A DNA stretch of 35,606 nt from contig CALKXV010000062.1 of NCBI GenBank assembly GCA_938005545.1, positions 1 to 35,606 on the forward strand, given 5' to 3'. Both the position numbers and the translations under genes were made by a program. The notes under the pieces were generated by a model that was not told where the DNA came from, searched no databases, and saw only the letters and a list, made by a program, of their open reading frames with translations. Below, piece by piece: positions 7,802 through 17,176 of the stretch (position 1 is its first letter; every line of letters starts with the position of its first letter). Source of the DNA: an uncultured Paracoccaceae bacterium. GTDB lineage: Bacteria; Pseudomonadota; Alphaproteobacteria; Rhodobacterales; Rhodobacteraceae.

Positions 7802-8626
7802 AGGCGCAGTCGCTCGGAAGCCCGGCACCAACGCCTTGAACCGATCCCCATCCAACTGGTGCGGCATGGACCACAGATATCGCATTTCCAGCAATTTTGG
7901 TGCCATCGACCAGAACGGAACAGCCAGCCATATCGGCAACCAACTCATGCGCTTCACTGTCAGCTTCCGCTCCAAAACTGCGCTCAAATGCTCTGTGATT
8001 TCAGCCAAACTCAACGTAACACCCGGAAACGGCACATCTTCAAATTGCCCAAGGACTTCTCTCCGCTCGGCCAAACTGACCGCAGCGCGCGCTAAATCGG
8101 GCAAATATGCCCAAGCCTGTGAAATATCCGGCGCACCCGGCGCAACGACGCATCCCTTGGTCAGTTTCGCTGTGATGATCTGATCGAACCAATTGCCGGA
8201 GGCTTCGGTGTCAATAAAGTTACCCGCGCGCAGCACAATGGTTTTCACACCTGCATCGCGATAAGCCTGTTCCATCTCGATCCGGACGCGACCCAAGGGA
8301 TTGGTGGCCAGATGAGGCGTATCAGCACGCAAAACCCGAGGCGCGCCTTTCCCATAGCCATAGACATTACCCGGGATAAGAACCGCAGCCTTCGAAACTT
8401 GCGCAGCCGCGATCACCCGACGCGTCTGGTCCGGCACATCGCGCTTCCACGCGGTATAGGGTGGGTTCCAACCGTTGACGATCACATCTACGCCCTGTGC
8501 GGCTGCGTTCAGATCGTCCTTGTTTCGATCAAATATCCGCACTTGCCAGCCCGCATTCCAAAAGGCTTCTGCACTGTGGCGTCCGAACCGACCCGATGCG
8601 CCGAGGATAAGAACAATACCTGACAT
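7712..8626 (-). CDS. NAD(P)-dependent epimerase/dehydratase-like (extended SDR) protein
   Basis: A 304-residue protein with the N-terminal Rossmann signature LILGASGRFG (residues 6-15), followed by NGWNPPY, VLIPGNVYGYG and GRVRIEMEQAYRDAG. The classical YxxxK is not obvious (GNVYGYG with a later R/E), so it may be an atypical SDR that binds cofactor without standard catalysis. The ATG at 8626 is preceded by a GGAG-type site (AGGAGCCTCAACATG on its strand). It is divergent from the LysR-type regulator at 8718 with about 90 bases between them, the classic arrangement for a LysR target. Its 3' end overlaps the EEP gene tail by 90 bases on the opposite strand. Confidence 0.85.
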   Translation of the reverse strand: MSGIVLILGASGRFGRHSAEAFWNAGWQVRIFDRNKDDLNAAAQGVDVIVNGWNPPYTAWKRDVPDQTRRVIAAAQVSKAAVLIPGNVYGYGKGAPRVLRADTPHLATNPLGRVRIEMEQAYRDAGVKTIVLRAGNFIDTEASGNWFDQIITAKLTKGCVVAPGAPDISQAWAYLPDLARAAVSLAERREVLGQFEDVPFPGVTLSLAEITEHLSAVLERKLTVKRMSWLPIWLAVPFWSMAPKLLEMRYLWSMPHQLDGDRFKALVPGFRATAPSVVLSEAIRHLDIHPDQPVARSSFDIAAE

Positions 8627-8705
8627 GTTGAGGCTCCTTCAAAAAGTTGCCTTGGTGTGACCTATGCGAAAAACAATTGGAATTGCGAGAGTCTTAACTT
8701 GTGCT

Positions 8706-8719
8706 ATGCATTTTTGCAT
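8706..8719. promoter_or_regulatory. Small palindrome at the LysR-gene start
   Basis: ATGCA-TTTT-TGCAT lies in the divergent region and reaches into the regulator's own start codon. LysR regulators often autorepress from sites overlapping their promoter or start. The match is short and no T-N11-A element was confirmed, so this is a candidate only. Confidence 0.3.
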
Positions 8720-9623
8720 GAGCGCTTTGGAGCATCTTGACTGGTCTCTGGTCCAATCCTTTCTGGCGGTGGCCGAAACCGGCTCGCTTTCTGCGGGCGG
8801 AAGACGGTTGCGTTTGACGCAACCAACGGTGGGACGCCACGTACAATCCTTGGAACAGGACTTGGGCGTGTCACTGTTCAAACGCCAAGCTCGTGGCATG
8901 ACGCTGACCGAACACGGCACCATCCTGCTGAACCACGCACACACAATGCGTGAGGCGGCCGAGGCGTTCAGCCTGCATGCTGCCGGGACATCCAGCGACC
9001 TGCGCGGCACAGTGCGTATCACGGCCAGCGTTTTCGCGTCACATCACTATCTGCCCGAGATTATCGCCGGACTGCGTGAAACCAACCCCGACGTCGACAT
9101 CGAACTTGTACCCTCTGATGAGACCGAGAACCTCTTGTTTCGCGAAGCCGACATTGCCGTGCGCATGTATCGCCCCACGCAGCTGGATATGGTCACGCAA
9201 CATTTAGGCGATGTGCAACTTGGACTGTTTGGCGCAAAACGCTATCTGGATCGGCGCGGTCGGCCACAAAAACCCGAAGACCTCTTTGACCACGACATCG
9301 TTGGCTATGATCGGAACGAAAACCTGATCAGGGGGTTTCGTGACGCAGGTTTCGAGATCGAGCGCGACTTCTTTCCCGTGCGATGTGACAATCACACGGC
9401 GGTTTGGGAACTGGTACGTGCCGGTTGCGGCCTGGGGTTTGCGCCTGTGCGCGCGGGTGTGCTGGATCCAAACCTTGAATACATTGACCTTGGTTTACAG
9501 ATCCCGCGCCTCGAAGCTTGGCTGACCGCCCACGAAGCGATCCGCAAAAACCCGCACGTTGATCTGGTTTGGCGCGCCTTGGCGACCGGGATGAGAACCG
9601 CCTGTGATCCGCCTCCTTCTTGA
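8718..9623 (+). CDS. LysR family transcriptional regulator
   Basis: 301 aa from ATG 8718, chosen because the family N-terminus (LDWSLVQSFLAVAETGSL) begins directly after it. An upstream in-frame start at 8664 would add an unusual 18 residues. A winged helix-turn-helix occupies about residues 5-63 (GGRRLRLTQPTVGRHVQSLE). A substrate-binding-like effector domain follows from about 90 (GTVRITASVFASHHYLPEII). The divergent epimerase-like gene is the likely target. The effector is unknown. It sits just upstream of leuB with a 54-base gap, but nothing indicates control of leucine synthesis. Confidence 0.93.
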   Translation: MSALEHLDWSLVQSFLAVAETGSLSAGGRRLRLTQPTVGRHVQSLEQDLGVSLFKRQARGMTLTEHGTILLNHAHTMREAAEAFSLHAAGTSSDLRGTVRITASVFASHHYLPEIIAGLRETNPDVDIELVPSDETENLLFREADIAVRMYRPTQLDMVTQHLGDVQLGLFGAKRYLDRRGRPQKPEDLFDHDIVGYDRNENLIRGFRDAGFEIERDFFPVRCDNHTAVWELVRAGCGLGFAPVRAGVLDPNLEYIDLGLQIPRLEAWLTAHEAIRKNPHVDLVWRALATGMRTACDPPPS

Positions 9624-9677
9624 CGCCGGATCCCCGGCGCGATACCCCGCCCAAGACCTTTTCCGGAGACGTCTGAC

Positions 9678-10784
9678 ATGAGCAACCCCTCGCTTTTAAT
9701 CCTGGCCGGCGACGGCATCGGCCCCGAAGTTATGACCGAAGTGAAGAAAGTCATTGATTGGTACGGTGCCAATCGCGACATGACCTTTGACGTCAGCGAA
9801 GATTTGGTGGGCGGGGCCGCTTATGATGTGCATGGCGTACCGTTGACCGATAAAACGATGGCAAAGGCGCAGGAAGTCGACGCCGTTCTCTTGGGGGCTT
9901 GCGGTGCTCCAAAATATGATGACCTGGATTTCAGCGTAAAACCTGAACGCGGCCTTTTGCGCCTCCGCAAAGAAATGGACCTGTTCGCCAACCTCCGGCC
10001 TGCGCAATGCTTTGACGCACTGGCGGATTTTTCGTCGCTGAAGGCGGAGGTGGTCGGCGGTCTGGATATCATGATCGTGCGCGAACTGACCTCTGGTGTC
10101 TATTTCGGTGAACCGCGCGGCATCCACGAAGAAGGCAACGAACGCGTCGGTGTGAACACACAACGCTATACCGAAAGCGAAATCGCGCGCGTTGCCCGTT
10201 CGGCTTTTGAATTGGCGCGCAAACGCAGCAACAAAGTCTGTTCGATGGAAAAGGCCAACGTCATGGAATCCGGTATCCTCTGGCGCGACGTGGTGACCGA
10301 AATTCACACCGCCGAATATGCAGACGTCGAACTGTCGCACATGTACGCCGACAATGGTGCGATGCAGCTTGTGCGCGCACCCAAGCAATTCGACGTCATC
10401 GTAACCGATAACCTCTTTGGCGACATCCTAAGCGACTGCGCCGCAATGTTAACCGGATCGCTTGGCATGTTGCCTTCAGCCTCGCTCGGCCTGCCGATGG
10501 CAAACGGACGCCCCAAAGCCATGTACGAACCCGTCCATGGCTCGGCCCCCGACATCACCGGCCAGGGCAAAGCCAACCCAATCGCCTGCATCCTGAGCTT
10601 TGCCATGGCGCTGCGCTATAGCTTTGATCAGGGCGACGAGGCAACACGTCTGGAAGATGCCATCGAAGCCGTGCTCGCCGATGGGCTACGCACCGCAGAC
10701 CTGATGGGGCCCGAAGACGGATCGCCGATCACCACGGGCGAAATGGGTGACGCGATTGTCGCGAAACTGACTACCACTCTTTAA
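9678..10784 (+). CDS. leuB: 3-isopropylmalate dehydrogenase
   Basis: LeuB oxidatively decarboxylates 3-isopropylmalate using NAD+, the third step of leucine synthesis. The 368-residue protein has the expected length. It shows GDGIGPEVM near the N-terminus, [14 protein letters not shown] for substrate binding, the metal-binding segment [10 protein letters not shown] (residues 244-253), and [14 protein letters not shown] for NAD. ATG 9678 follows CCGGAGA. A long uninterrupted minus-strand frame lies across it but has no recognisable content. A stable hairpin without a U-tract follows the stop. Confidence 0.98.
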   Translation: MSNPSLLILAGDGIGPEVMTEVKKVIDWYGANRDMTFDVSEDLVGGAAYDVHGVPLTDKTMAKAQEVDAVLLGACGAPKYDDLDFSVKPERGLLRLRKEMDLFANLRPAQCFDALADFSSLKAEVVGGLDIMIVRELTSGVYFGEPRGIHEEGNERVGVNTQRYTESEIARVARSAFELARKRSNKVCSMEKANVMESGILWRDVVTEIHTAEYADVELSHMYADNGAMQLVRAPKQFDVIVTDNLFGDILSDCAAMLTGSLGMLPSASLGLPMANGRPKAMYEPVHGSAPDITGQGKANPIACILSFAMALRYSFDQGDEATRLEDAIEAVLADGLRTADLMGPEDGSPITTGEMGDAIVAKLTTTL

Positions 10785-10804
10785 TCAAAGCTTGACCTTA
10801 ATAT

Positions 10805-10831
10805 GGAATGCGCCGACCAAAGGCGCATTCC
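10805..10831 (+). terminator. Strong hairpin without U-tract after leuB
   Basis: GGAATGCGCC and GGCGCATTCC form a perfect 10-bp stem around a 7-base loop, 20 bases past the leuB stop and just before the transporter gene. It is followed by AAAAG rather than T residues. It may be a 3' stabilising hairpin or a weak terminator. Confidence 0.5.
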
Positions 10832-10846
10832 AAAAGTCAGGCTACC

Positions 10847-11848
10847 ATGTTGCAGCAATCCAATTTAAAGGGCGTCGCGTTCGCATTAGGCGGCTTTGCG
10901 GTATTTTCGACCCATGACGCCGTTATCAAATTTCTCGGCGCGGACTATGCACCGTTTCAGATCCTGTTCTTCAGCGTCCTTCTAAGTTTTCCCTTCGCCA
11001 CGCTGATGTTGATGAGCGACAAAGAAGCCGACACTCTACGCCCCCATCACCCCAAATGGGTCGCTGTCCGTACGGCGGCCATGGTCGCAACCGGGACAAG
11101 CGCCTTTTATGCGTTCTCCGTCCTGCCTTTGGCACAGGTTTACGCGTTTATCTTCGCCGCGCCCATGCTGATTACTGTATTGTCGATTCCCATTCTTGGC
11201 GAACGTGTGGGCATTCACAGATGGGCCGCCGTCATTCTCGGCCTTGCCGGTGTCATGATCGTTTTGCGCCCCGGCGCCGAACCCATGACCGTAGGCCATG
11301 TGGCAGGCCTTGTGGCGGCCGCTGGCGGCGCAGTTGTTTCTGTGATTACCCGCAAGATCGGCAAACAGGAACGTGCTGCGGTCTTGATGCTCTATCCGAT
11401 GATGGCCAACATTGTGCTCATGGGTTGCGTTTTACCGTTCATTTATAAGCCCATGCCAATTGAACATGTCGGACTTCTGGCGATTGTATCGCTTCTTGGC
11501 TTTTCGGGCGGCTTATGTGTCATCGGGGCTTACCGATACGGCGATGCGGCCATCGTCGCTCCAATGCAGTATAGCCAGATCATCTGGGGATCGGCATTTG
11601 GATTTTTGTTTTTTGCCGAAATCCCCGACCGCGAAACGGGTATCGGGGCTGCCGTCATTATCGGCGCGGGCCTTTACGTTGTCATCCGCGAAAGTTTGGC
11701 CGGAAACTCCGAGAATACGCCTGTCTTGCGAACACGAACACGCACCGGTACGGCCACCTCGCCGAACATTGGCGCTATGTTGCGCGCCCAGACCGAACGC
11801 GCCTTACCGGGGCACGAAGCATTGGCAAAATCAAAACACGACCCTTAG
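10847..11848 (+). CDS. EamA/DMT family transporter
   Basis: 333 aa from ATG 10847. The frame is open upstream from 10808, but that part lies in the hairpin and looks non-coding. About ten hydrophobic helices are arranged as two EamA repeats: GVAFALGGFAVFSTHDAVIK at the start of the first, and HVAGLVAAAGGAVVSVITRK at the start of the second. This is the drug/metabolite exporter superfamily in the inner membrane. A hydrophilic tail of about 40 residues (TRTRTGTATSPN...) follows the last helix. The substrate cannot be told from sequence. The thioredoxin-like gene starts 36 bases later, so the two may be cotranscribed. Confidence 0.93.
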   Translation: MLQQSNLKGVAFALGGFAVFSTHDAVIKFLGADYAPFQILFFSVLLSFPFATLMLMSDKEADTLRPHHPKWVAVRTAAMVATGTSAFYAFSVLPLAQVYAFIFAAPMLITVLSIPILGERVGIHRWAAVILGLAGVMIVLRPGAEPMTVGHVAGLVAAAGGAVVSVITRKIGKQERAAVLMLYPMMANIVLMGCVLPFIYKPMPIEHVGLLAIVSLLGFSGGLCVIGAYRYGDAAIVAPMQYSQIIWGSAFGFLFFAEIPDRETGIGAAVIIGAGLYVVIRESLAGNSENTPVLRTRTRTGTATSPNIGAMLRAQTERALPGHEALAKSKHDP

Positions 11849-11884
11849 ATCACGACAGAACTTCCAACAGGCACGAGGCCGCTC

Positions 11885-12430
11885 ATGCTACTCGATACAC
11901 CCGTCTGCAACTTCGGTTGGAACGCACCGGATTTCACGTTGAAAGACCCCGGCGGCACAACTTTTACCATGTCCGAAAATCTAGGTGACAAGGGCCTGAT
12001 AATCGCCTTCATCTGCAACCACTGCCCCTATGTGCAAGCGATTGGCGAACGCCTGGCGACGGATGCCAAAACACTGATGGGCGATGGAATTGGCTTCGTG
12101 GCCGTGATGTCAAACGACTATCGCCATGTCCCGGACGATAACCCCGAGAACATGGTGAAATTCTCGCAACACTTCGGGTTTCCGTTTCTGTATCTGGTCG
12201 ATCACGACCAATCTGTCGGCAAAGCCTATGGGGCCGTCTGCACACCCGATTTTTTCGGCCTGAACAAAGACGGTGAACTGCAATACCGGGGTCGGCTCGA
12301 CAGTGCAGCAATGGGAAATCCCGAAGGCCGCGCCCCTGAATTGGTCAACGCAATGCGCGAAATCGCAGCAACCGGCAAAGGGCCCACCACACAGACACCA
12401 AGCATGGGTTGTTCAATCAAGTGGAGCTGA
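11885..12430 (+). CDS. Thioredoxin-fold (AhpC/TSA-like redoxin) protein
   Basis: 181 aa with a redoxin layout: APDFTLKDPGG at the start, then AFICNHCPYVQ with a CxxC pair (Cys44, Cys47), then FPFLYLVDHDQSVGKAYGAVCTPDFF, where Thr-Pro is the cis-proline loop. No signal peptide is seen, so it should be cytoplasmic. Homologous single-domain proteins are usually annotated simply as thioredoxin family. The CNHC active site is atypical compared with CGPC of thioredoxin. A GAGG site precedes ATG 11885. Further cysteines near the N-terminus (Cys8) and C-terminus (MGCSIKWS) are also present. Confidence 0.9.
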   Translation: MLLDTPVCNFGWNAPDFTLKDPGGTTFTMSENLGDKGLIIAFICNHCPYVQAIGERLATDAKTLMGDGIGFVAVMSNDYRHVPDDNPENMVKFSQHFGFPFLYLVDHDQSVGKAYGAVCTPDFFGLNKDGELQYRGRLDSAAMGNPEGRAPELVNAMREIAATGKGPTTQTPSMGCSIKWS

Positions 12431-12445
12431 TGACGCGCCTTAGCC

Positions 12446-13903
12446 TCAAGACACTTCGCCAAAGCACATGTATTTCAGTTCAAGGAAATCTTCGGCACCG
12501 TATTTAGACCCCTCGCGCCCAAGGCCCGATTGCTTGACGCCGCCAAACGGTGCCACTTCGGTCGAAATCAACCCGGTGTTGATTCCAACCATCCCGGTCT
12601 CCAACGCCTCGGCAACCCGCCAAATTCGTGAAACATCCTTGGCATAAAAATACGCAGCCAACCCAAACTCAGACGCATTTGCCATTTCGATCACTTGGTC
12701 TTCTGTCTCAAACCGGAACAATGGCGCAAGCGGGCCAAACGTTTCTTCCCGCGCGACTTTCATATCTGGCGTAACACCCGTCATGATCGTGGGTTCAAAG
12801 AATGTGCTGCCCAAATCGTGGCGATTGCCGCCCAAGGCAACCCTGGCACCCTTTGACACAGCGTCGGCGATGTGATCCTGAACCTTCGCCACTGCGGCTT
12901 CGCTGATAAGCGGCCCGGTGTTCACCCCGTCTTCCATCCCGTCACCCAGACTTAGCCCGGCCATGGCCTGTTCCAGCTTTTCAGCAAAAGCATCATAAAC
13001 CCCGGCCTGCACATACATGCGGTTCGCACAGACACAGGTTTGACCGTTGTTGCGGAATTTTGAGATCATGGCCCCGGCAACAGCTGCATCCAGATCAGCG
13101 TCATCGAAAACGATAAAGGGCGCGTTGCCGCCCAGCTCAAGGCTCAGCTTTTTGACCGTGCCTGCGCATTGCTCCATCAGTATCTTTCCGACGCGCGTTG
13201 ACCCCGTAAATGTAATCTTGGCCACCTTCGGATTTGCGCACAGTGCCTTGCCGGTATCGGACGGCGTACTGGTCGGCAGAATGTTAAGAACACCTGCCGG
13301 AATGCCCGCGCGGTCTGCCAGAACCGCCATTGCAAGGGCCGAAAGTGGCGTCAATTCTGCCGGGCGTGCAACAAAGCTGCACCCAACGGCCAAGGCCGGG
13401 GCCACCTTGCGTGCAATCATCGCGTTCGGGAAATTCCACGGCGTGATCGAACCAACGACGCCCACTGGCTGCTTTATGACGATGATACGTTTGTCACGCT
13501 GATGGCCGGGAATAACATCGCCGTAAATGCGTTTGGCCTCTTCGGCGAACCATTCGATAAAGGACGCGCCATACAGGATCTCACCCTTGGCTTCAGCCAA
13601 AGGCTTGCCCATTTCGGCGGTCAGGATCACAGCCAGATCGTCTGCATTCGCAACCGTCAGATCGTACCACTTTCGCAAAACCGCCGCACGTTCCTTGCCC
13701 GTCCATTGCGCCCAGTCCTTTTGGGCTGCATATGCCGCATCAATCGAACCATGCACCAAATCCAACGACACATCTGTAACTTGCGCGATCTCTGCCCCCG
13801 TCGCCGGGTTGGTCACAGGAAAGGTTTGGCCGGTCTCTGTCCAGACCCCATTTATATAAGCGCGGGTTTCAAGCAGGTTTGGATCAGACAGCTTCAACGT
13901 CAT
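12446..13903 (-). CDS. gabD: NAD(P)-dependent succinate-semialdehyde dehydrogenase
   Basis: 485-residue aldehyde dehydrogenase. Visible motifs are PWNFPNAMIARKVAPALA, the cofactor segment FTGSTRVGK, the general base in LELGGNAPF (Glu256) and the nucleophile in NGQTCVCANR (Cys290). The CVC pair at the active site is typical of the GabD/SSADH branch, where the two cysteines can form a redox switch. ATG 13903 follows AAGGAG. It lies 81 bases downstream of the glutamine-synthetase-like gene on the same strand. Together they suggest breakdown of putrescine or GABA via glutamylated intermediates to succinate. SSADH is the likeliest substrate assignment; glutarate-semialdehyde activity cannot be excluded. 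Confidence 0.9.
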   Translation of the reverse strand: MTLKLSDPNLLETRAYINGVWTETGQTFPVTNPATGAEIAQVTDVSLDLVHGSIDAAYAAQKDWAQWTGKERAAVLRKWYDLTVANADDLAVILTAEMGKPLAEAKGEILYGASFIEWFAEEAKRIYGDVIPGHQRDKRIIVIKQPVGVVGSITPWNFPNAMIARKVAPALAVGCSFVARPAELTPLSALAMAVLADRAGIPAGVLNILPTSTPSDTGKALCANPKVAKITFTGSTRVGKILMEQCAGTVKKLSLELGGNAPFIVFDDADLDAAVAGAMISKFRNNGQTCVCANRMYVQAGVYDAFAEKLEQAMAGLSLGDGMEDGVNTGPLISEAAVAKVQDHIADAVSKGARVALGGNRHDLGSTFFEPTIMTGVTPDMKVAREETFGPLAPLFRFETEDQVIEMANASEFGLAAYFYAKDVSRIWRVAEALETGMVGINTGLISTEVAPFGGVKQSGLGREGSKYGAEDFLELKYMCFGEVS

Positions 13904-13984
13904 TGCGCGGTCTCCTTAGCGGAAGCGATGTGCGACAGGTGCCAGAAAACGAAAGCCATTGCCAGTGGCCGCACACAACCTCTG

Positions 13985-15307
13985 TTACAGAAGTTCGGCA
14001 TAGGTCGCGCGCTCAAACCCCGTGACATTGTCCAAAAACCGCGCCTGTTCCTGGCGCTTGGCTTGCACAAATACATCGCGTAGCTGAACCGGGAATACAT
14101 CGGCCAAGATATCCCCGTCCTCAAAGGCCGAAATGGCAGCCCCCCAGTCGCTTGGCAGTTTCGACGCAGCCGACGCATAGGAATTCCCATCCACTGGGTC
14201 AGGTGGCACCAGACCTTGTTCAATCCCATGCAAAGCGGCCCCCAAGACAGCCGCCAAAACAAGGTACGGATTGGCATCCGCGCCCGCCACACGATGTTCG
14301 ATCCGACGTGCCTTTGGCGATCCGCCCGGAATGCGTACAGCAGCCGTACGGTTTTCATACCCCCATGTGATCGCCGTCGGCGCATGGGAATTCGGGCGCA
14401 AACGGCGATAGCTGTTAAAGTGCGGCGCAAAAATCAGCGTGCTTTCTGCCATCGCTGCCACCACACCCGCAACAGCGGCGCGCAACATGTCCGAGCCGAG
14501 ATCAGTACCATCGTCAAATACGTTGCGCCCTTTGCGGTCCAAAAGCGAAAAGTGAACGTGCAAGCCATTCCCCGGAGCTGTGCCCTCAGGCTTGGCCATA
14601 AAGTTTGCAACATAATCATGTGTGCGTGCACACCCTTTGACGATGGACTTAAAGAAAAGTGCATCGTCGCCAGCCACCAAAGCATCATCGCGGTGCAACA
14701 GGTTGATTTCGAATTGCCCGGCACCGCATTCTGAAATCGCCGCATCAGCAGGAATACCATGCGCCGAACACGCGGCATAAATGTCATCCAGCAAGGGCGC
14801 GATCTGGTTCAATTGATGCAGCGACAAAACGCCCTCAGACGTGAAATCAGCGCGCCCGGAAAGGGGCGCAAGGTAAAATTCCAGCTCGGTCGCAACCACC
14901 GGTGTTAGCCCGCGCGCCGCAAACCGTTCCAACACAGCGGCCAAAGCCTGACGCGGATCGATGGGGCTTGGCGCGCCGCCTTCGGTGAACATCCAAACCG
15001 GCACAAGCCCAACGTTTGGGCCAAGCCAAGATGCCTCCAACGCGGAATTCCGAATGGGCTGACACACGCCGTCGCCGTCCCCGTCGTCGAAAATCATGGC
15101 GCATCCATCAATGTCGCGCCCCCAGATATCCAGACACGATACAGAAAGCGGCATGCGCATCGCGCCGCTCAACGCTTTATCACCTTGATTGCCGGGAATG
15201 CGTTTTCCGCGCGTCACACCGTTTAGGTCACATACGCCAACTTGGATCGAAGCCCCATCTGGCGAGCCGGTTTCGGCAAGTTCTTCGGTCATATCCCTGC
15301 GATCCAA
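13985..15307 (-). CDS. Glutamine synthetase family protein (gamma-glutamylputrescine synthetase-like)
   Basis: A 440-residue type I GS-fold ligase. It shows VCDLNGVTRGKRIP and LDIWGRDIDG at the N-terminus. Metal-binding glutamates lie in VATELEFYL and CGAGQFEINL, ATP/ammonia loop residues in GNGLHVHFSL, and the arginine segments in SYRRLRPNSHAPTAITWGYENR and AGADANPYLVLAA. Divergence from GlnA and pairing with a GabD-type dehydrogenase favour PuuA-like gamma-glutamylation of a polyamine or amine. This is inference: the amine substrate is not visible. The start could be ATG 15307 or 15292. Neither has a strong ribosome-binding site. Confidence 0.85.
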   Translation of the reverse strand: MDRRDMTEELAETGSPDGASIQVGVCDLNGVTRGKRIPGNQGDKALSGAMRMPLSVSCLDIWGRDIDGCAMIFDDGDGDGVCQPIRNSALEASWLGPNVGLVPVWMFTEGGAPSPIDPRQALAAVLERFAARGLTPVVATELEFYLAPLSGRADFTSEGVLSLHQLNQIAPLLDDIYAACSAHGIPADAAISECGAGQFEINLLHRDDALVAGDDALFFKSIVKGCARTHDYVANFMAKPEGTAPGNGLHVHFSLLDRKGRNVFDDGTDLGSDMLRAAVAGVVAAMAESTLIFAPHFNSYRRLRPNSHAPTAITWGYENRTAAVRIPGGSPKARRIEHRVAGADANPYLVLAAVLGAALHGIEQGLVPPDPVDGNSYASAASKLPSDWGAAISAFEDGDILADVFPVQLRDVFVQAKRQEQARFLDNVTGFERATYAELL

Positions 15308-15475
15308 AGTGTTGTGTCTTTGCCCGTTCGGTGAAGTTTTTGCCCTCCGAAGTCAAGCACACTGCCTCAATCGGGTTTCATGTTTCGCGACACAAGGTTG
15401 CAATTTGCCAAGCTCGTTGGTTTAATCTTGAACAAGCTCATGGGCAAAAGCCCCGAAAACAAAAATGAGACAGGC

Positions 15476-17158
15476 ATGAAAACTCTCGTCATTTCGTCCA
15501 TGAAGGACGAAGGCCCTTACCTTCTTGAATGGATCGCCCATCACCGCGCCATCGGGTTCTCAGATTTTCTGATCTATACGAATGATTGCACTGACGGCAC
15601 CGATCACATGCTGGATCGGTTGTCAGAACTCGGGATTGTCACCCATAGGCGCGCCAAACAACTAAAGCGCGGCCCCCAGAAATCAGCCTTCAAAGAAGCC
15701 TTTGAAACCGAAGAATATGCCTCGGCAGACTGGGTCTATGTGACGGATGCCGATGAATTTCTATGCATAAATGCGGGTCGCGGACAGGTCCGTGATCTCA
15801 TCGCGGCCTACGACGTGGCCGACGTCATTCCTGTCACGTGGCGGCATTTCTCCACGTCGGGCGACGTTGCATTCAACTCCGAGTCAGTTTGCGACAGGCA
15901 CATTGATGCCGAACCCGCAAAAGCCACAGACACCAAAGGCCGGTTCGTAAAATCACTTTTCAAACCCTCGAAAGCCATCGAAGGCCTAGGCGTGCACACA
16001 CCGAAAATCGTCAAAGACAAAGAGAACAATACATCCTGGGGATCAGCCGAATGGCTTGAGGATCCGAACGCAACTCCCTCGCGGCCAAAATCCAACTTTG
16101 GTTACGACATCGCGCAGGTGAACCACTATCCGTTGAAATCTGTCGACGCCTATCTGATGAAGCGCCGCCGTGGACGCGCCAACCATTTCAACGAAACACT
16201 TGGCACCGAATACTGGGATCGCTGGAACCTCGGCGGGGAAAAGGACACCTCGATCCACAAGATTGCAAAGCGTCGCGCGACTGAAATGGTCCTATTGCTG
16301 GAGGACCGGCTGATCGCTCATTTGCACAAGGCCGCGCTCTCTCTCACCAAACAAGCGTTTCAGGATTACGTCCGCGAACCCGAGGTCGGAGCCCTGCGCG
16401 CTGCCCTTATCGTGAAGTCCGAACTTATGGGGTCTGCCAACGCGCCAAAGCCTATGACAGCGCCGAAAGCCCGTAAGAAAATCGTAAGCGAACCCGCCAG
16501 CAAAAAGCCCGCCAACACCGAACGGAAGAAATCAAAAAACAAAGACAGCGAAAAATCCAAAAAGAAGCTGGAAGGAAAGGCGCGGCGCACAGACAACCGG
16601 CGCAAGTTGCTTGGTGATATGCCAAAGGATGGCCGCTGCGCAGAAATCGGCGTTTGGAATGGTGATTTTTCGGCCGAAATACTGGAATACGCAGAACCAA
16701 AAGAACTCACCTTGATTGATCCTTGGGGGCTTTTGGCCGAAGGCCCGTCGACCGACTGGAACCACAAAAAACACGGCAATTCAGATGCCATGGACACAAT
16801 GTTTCAGCATGTGAGCAAAAAATTTGATGGCGAAGATCGCGTAAACATTTGCAAGGGGTTTTCCGAAGACATCCTGAACCGCTATCCCGACGATTACTTT
16901 GACTGGGTTTATATTGACGGCAATCACCAGTATGAATTTGTGAAAGCCGACGTCGAGCTCTGTTTCCGCAAAGTTCGAGATGGCGGCGTCATAGCGGGCG
17001 ATGATTTTCTTTGGGAACGTTCGGGCCGCAAACACGTCCGCGAAGCAGTAACCGATGTCTTAAATGAAAAAGGCTTAAACCCAAAGAAAGCCCTGTCTCG
17101 TTACGGACAGCAATTCATGATCAGCGTCACTAAAAAAGGCAAAGCAGAAGCCGCCTAA
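15476..17158 (+). CDS. Fusion of a family 2-like glycosyltransferase and a SAM methyltransferase-like domain
   Basis: The 560-residue product has two enzyme domains. Residues 1 to about 300 are a GT2-type (PF13704-like) transferase: LVISSMKDEGPYLLEWIAHH, IYTNDCTDGTD, and a DADEF metal motif with Asp91 and Asp93. Residues about 318-378 form a lysine-rich, probably disordered linker (KARKKIV, KKSKNKDSEKSKKK). Residues about 380-560 are a class I SAM-binding domain of the Methyltransf_24 type with AEIGVWNGDF (Glu390) and DWVYIDGNHQYEFVKAD, then GGVIAGDDF. ATG 15476 was chosen because the GT fold begins exactly there; the frame is open from 15380. A role in surface polysaccharide assembly is likely, but the acceptor is unknown. 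It converges with the next gene, with an 18-base gap. Confidence 0.85.
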   Translation: MKTLVISSMKDEGPYLLEWIAHHRAIGFSDFLIYTNDCTDGTDHMLDRLSELGIVTHRRAKQLKRGPQKSAFKEAFETEEYASADWVYVTDADEFLCINAGRGQVRDLIAAYDVADVIPVTWRHFSTSGDVAFNSESVCDRHIDAEPAKATDTKGRFVKSLFKPSKAIEGLGVHTPKIVKDKENNTSWGSAEWLEDPNATPSRPKSNFGYDIAQVNHYPLKSVDAYLMKRRRGRANHFNETLGTEYWDRWNLGGEKDTSIHKIAKRRATEMVLLLEDRLIAHLHKAALSLTKQAFQDYVREPEVGALRAALIVKSELMGSANAPKPMTAPKARKKIVSEPASKKPANTERKKSKNKDSEKSKKKLEGKARRTDNRRKLLGDMPKDGRCAEIGVWNGDFSAEILEYAEPKELTLIDPWGLLAEGPSTDWNHKKHGNSDAMDTMFQHVSKKFDGEDRVNICKGFSEDILNRYPDDYFDWVYIDGNHQYEFVKADVELCFRKVRDGGVIAGDDFLWERSGRKHVREAVTDVLNEKGLNPKKALSRYGQQFMISVTKKGKAEAA

Positions 17159-17176
17159 TTCTGAAATATCAAATCA

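Noticed and set aside
9696-10388. Long minus-strand open frame (230 codons) over leuB
   Set aside because: A shadow frame caused by codon bias in the intact leuB; residue make-up is unlike a real protein.
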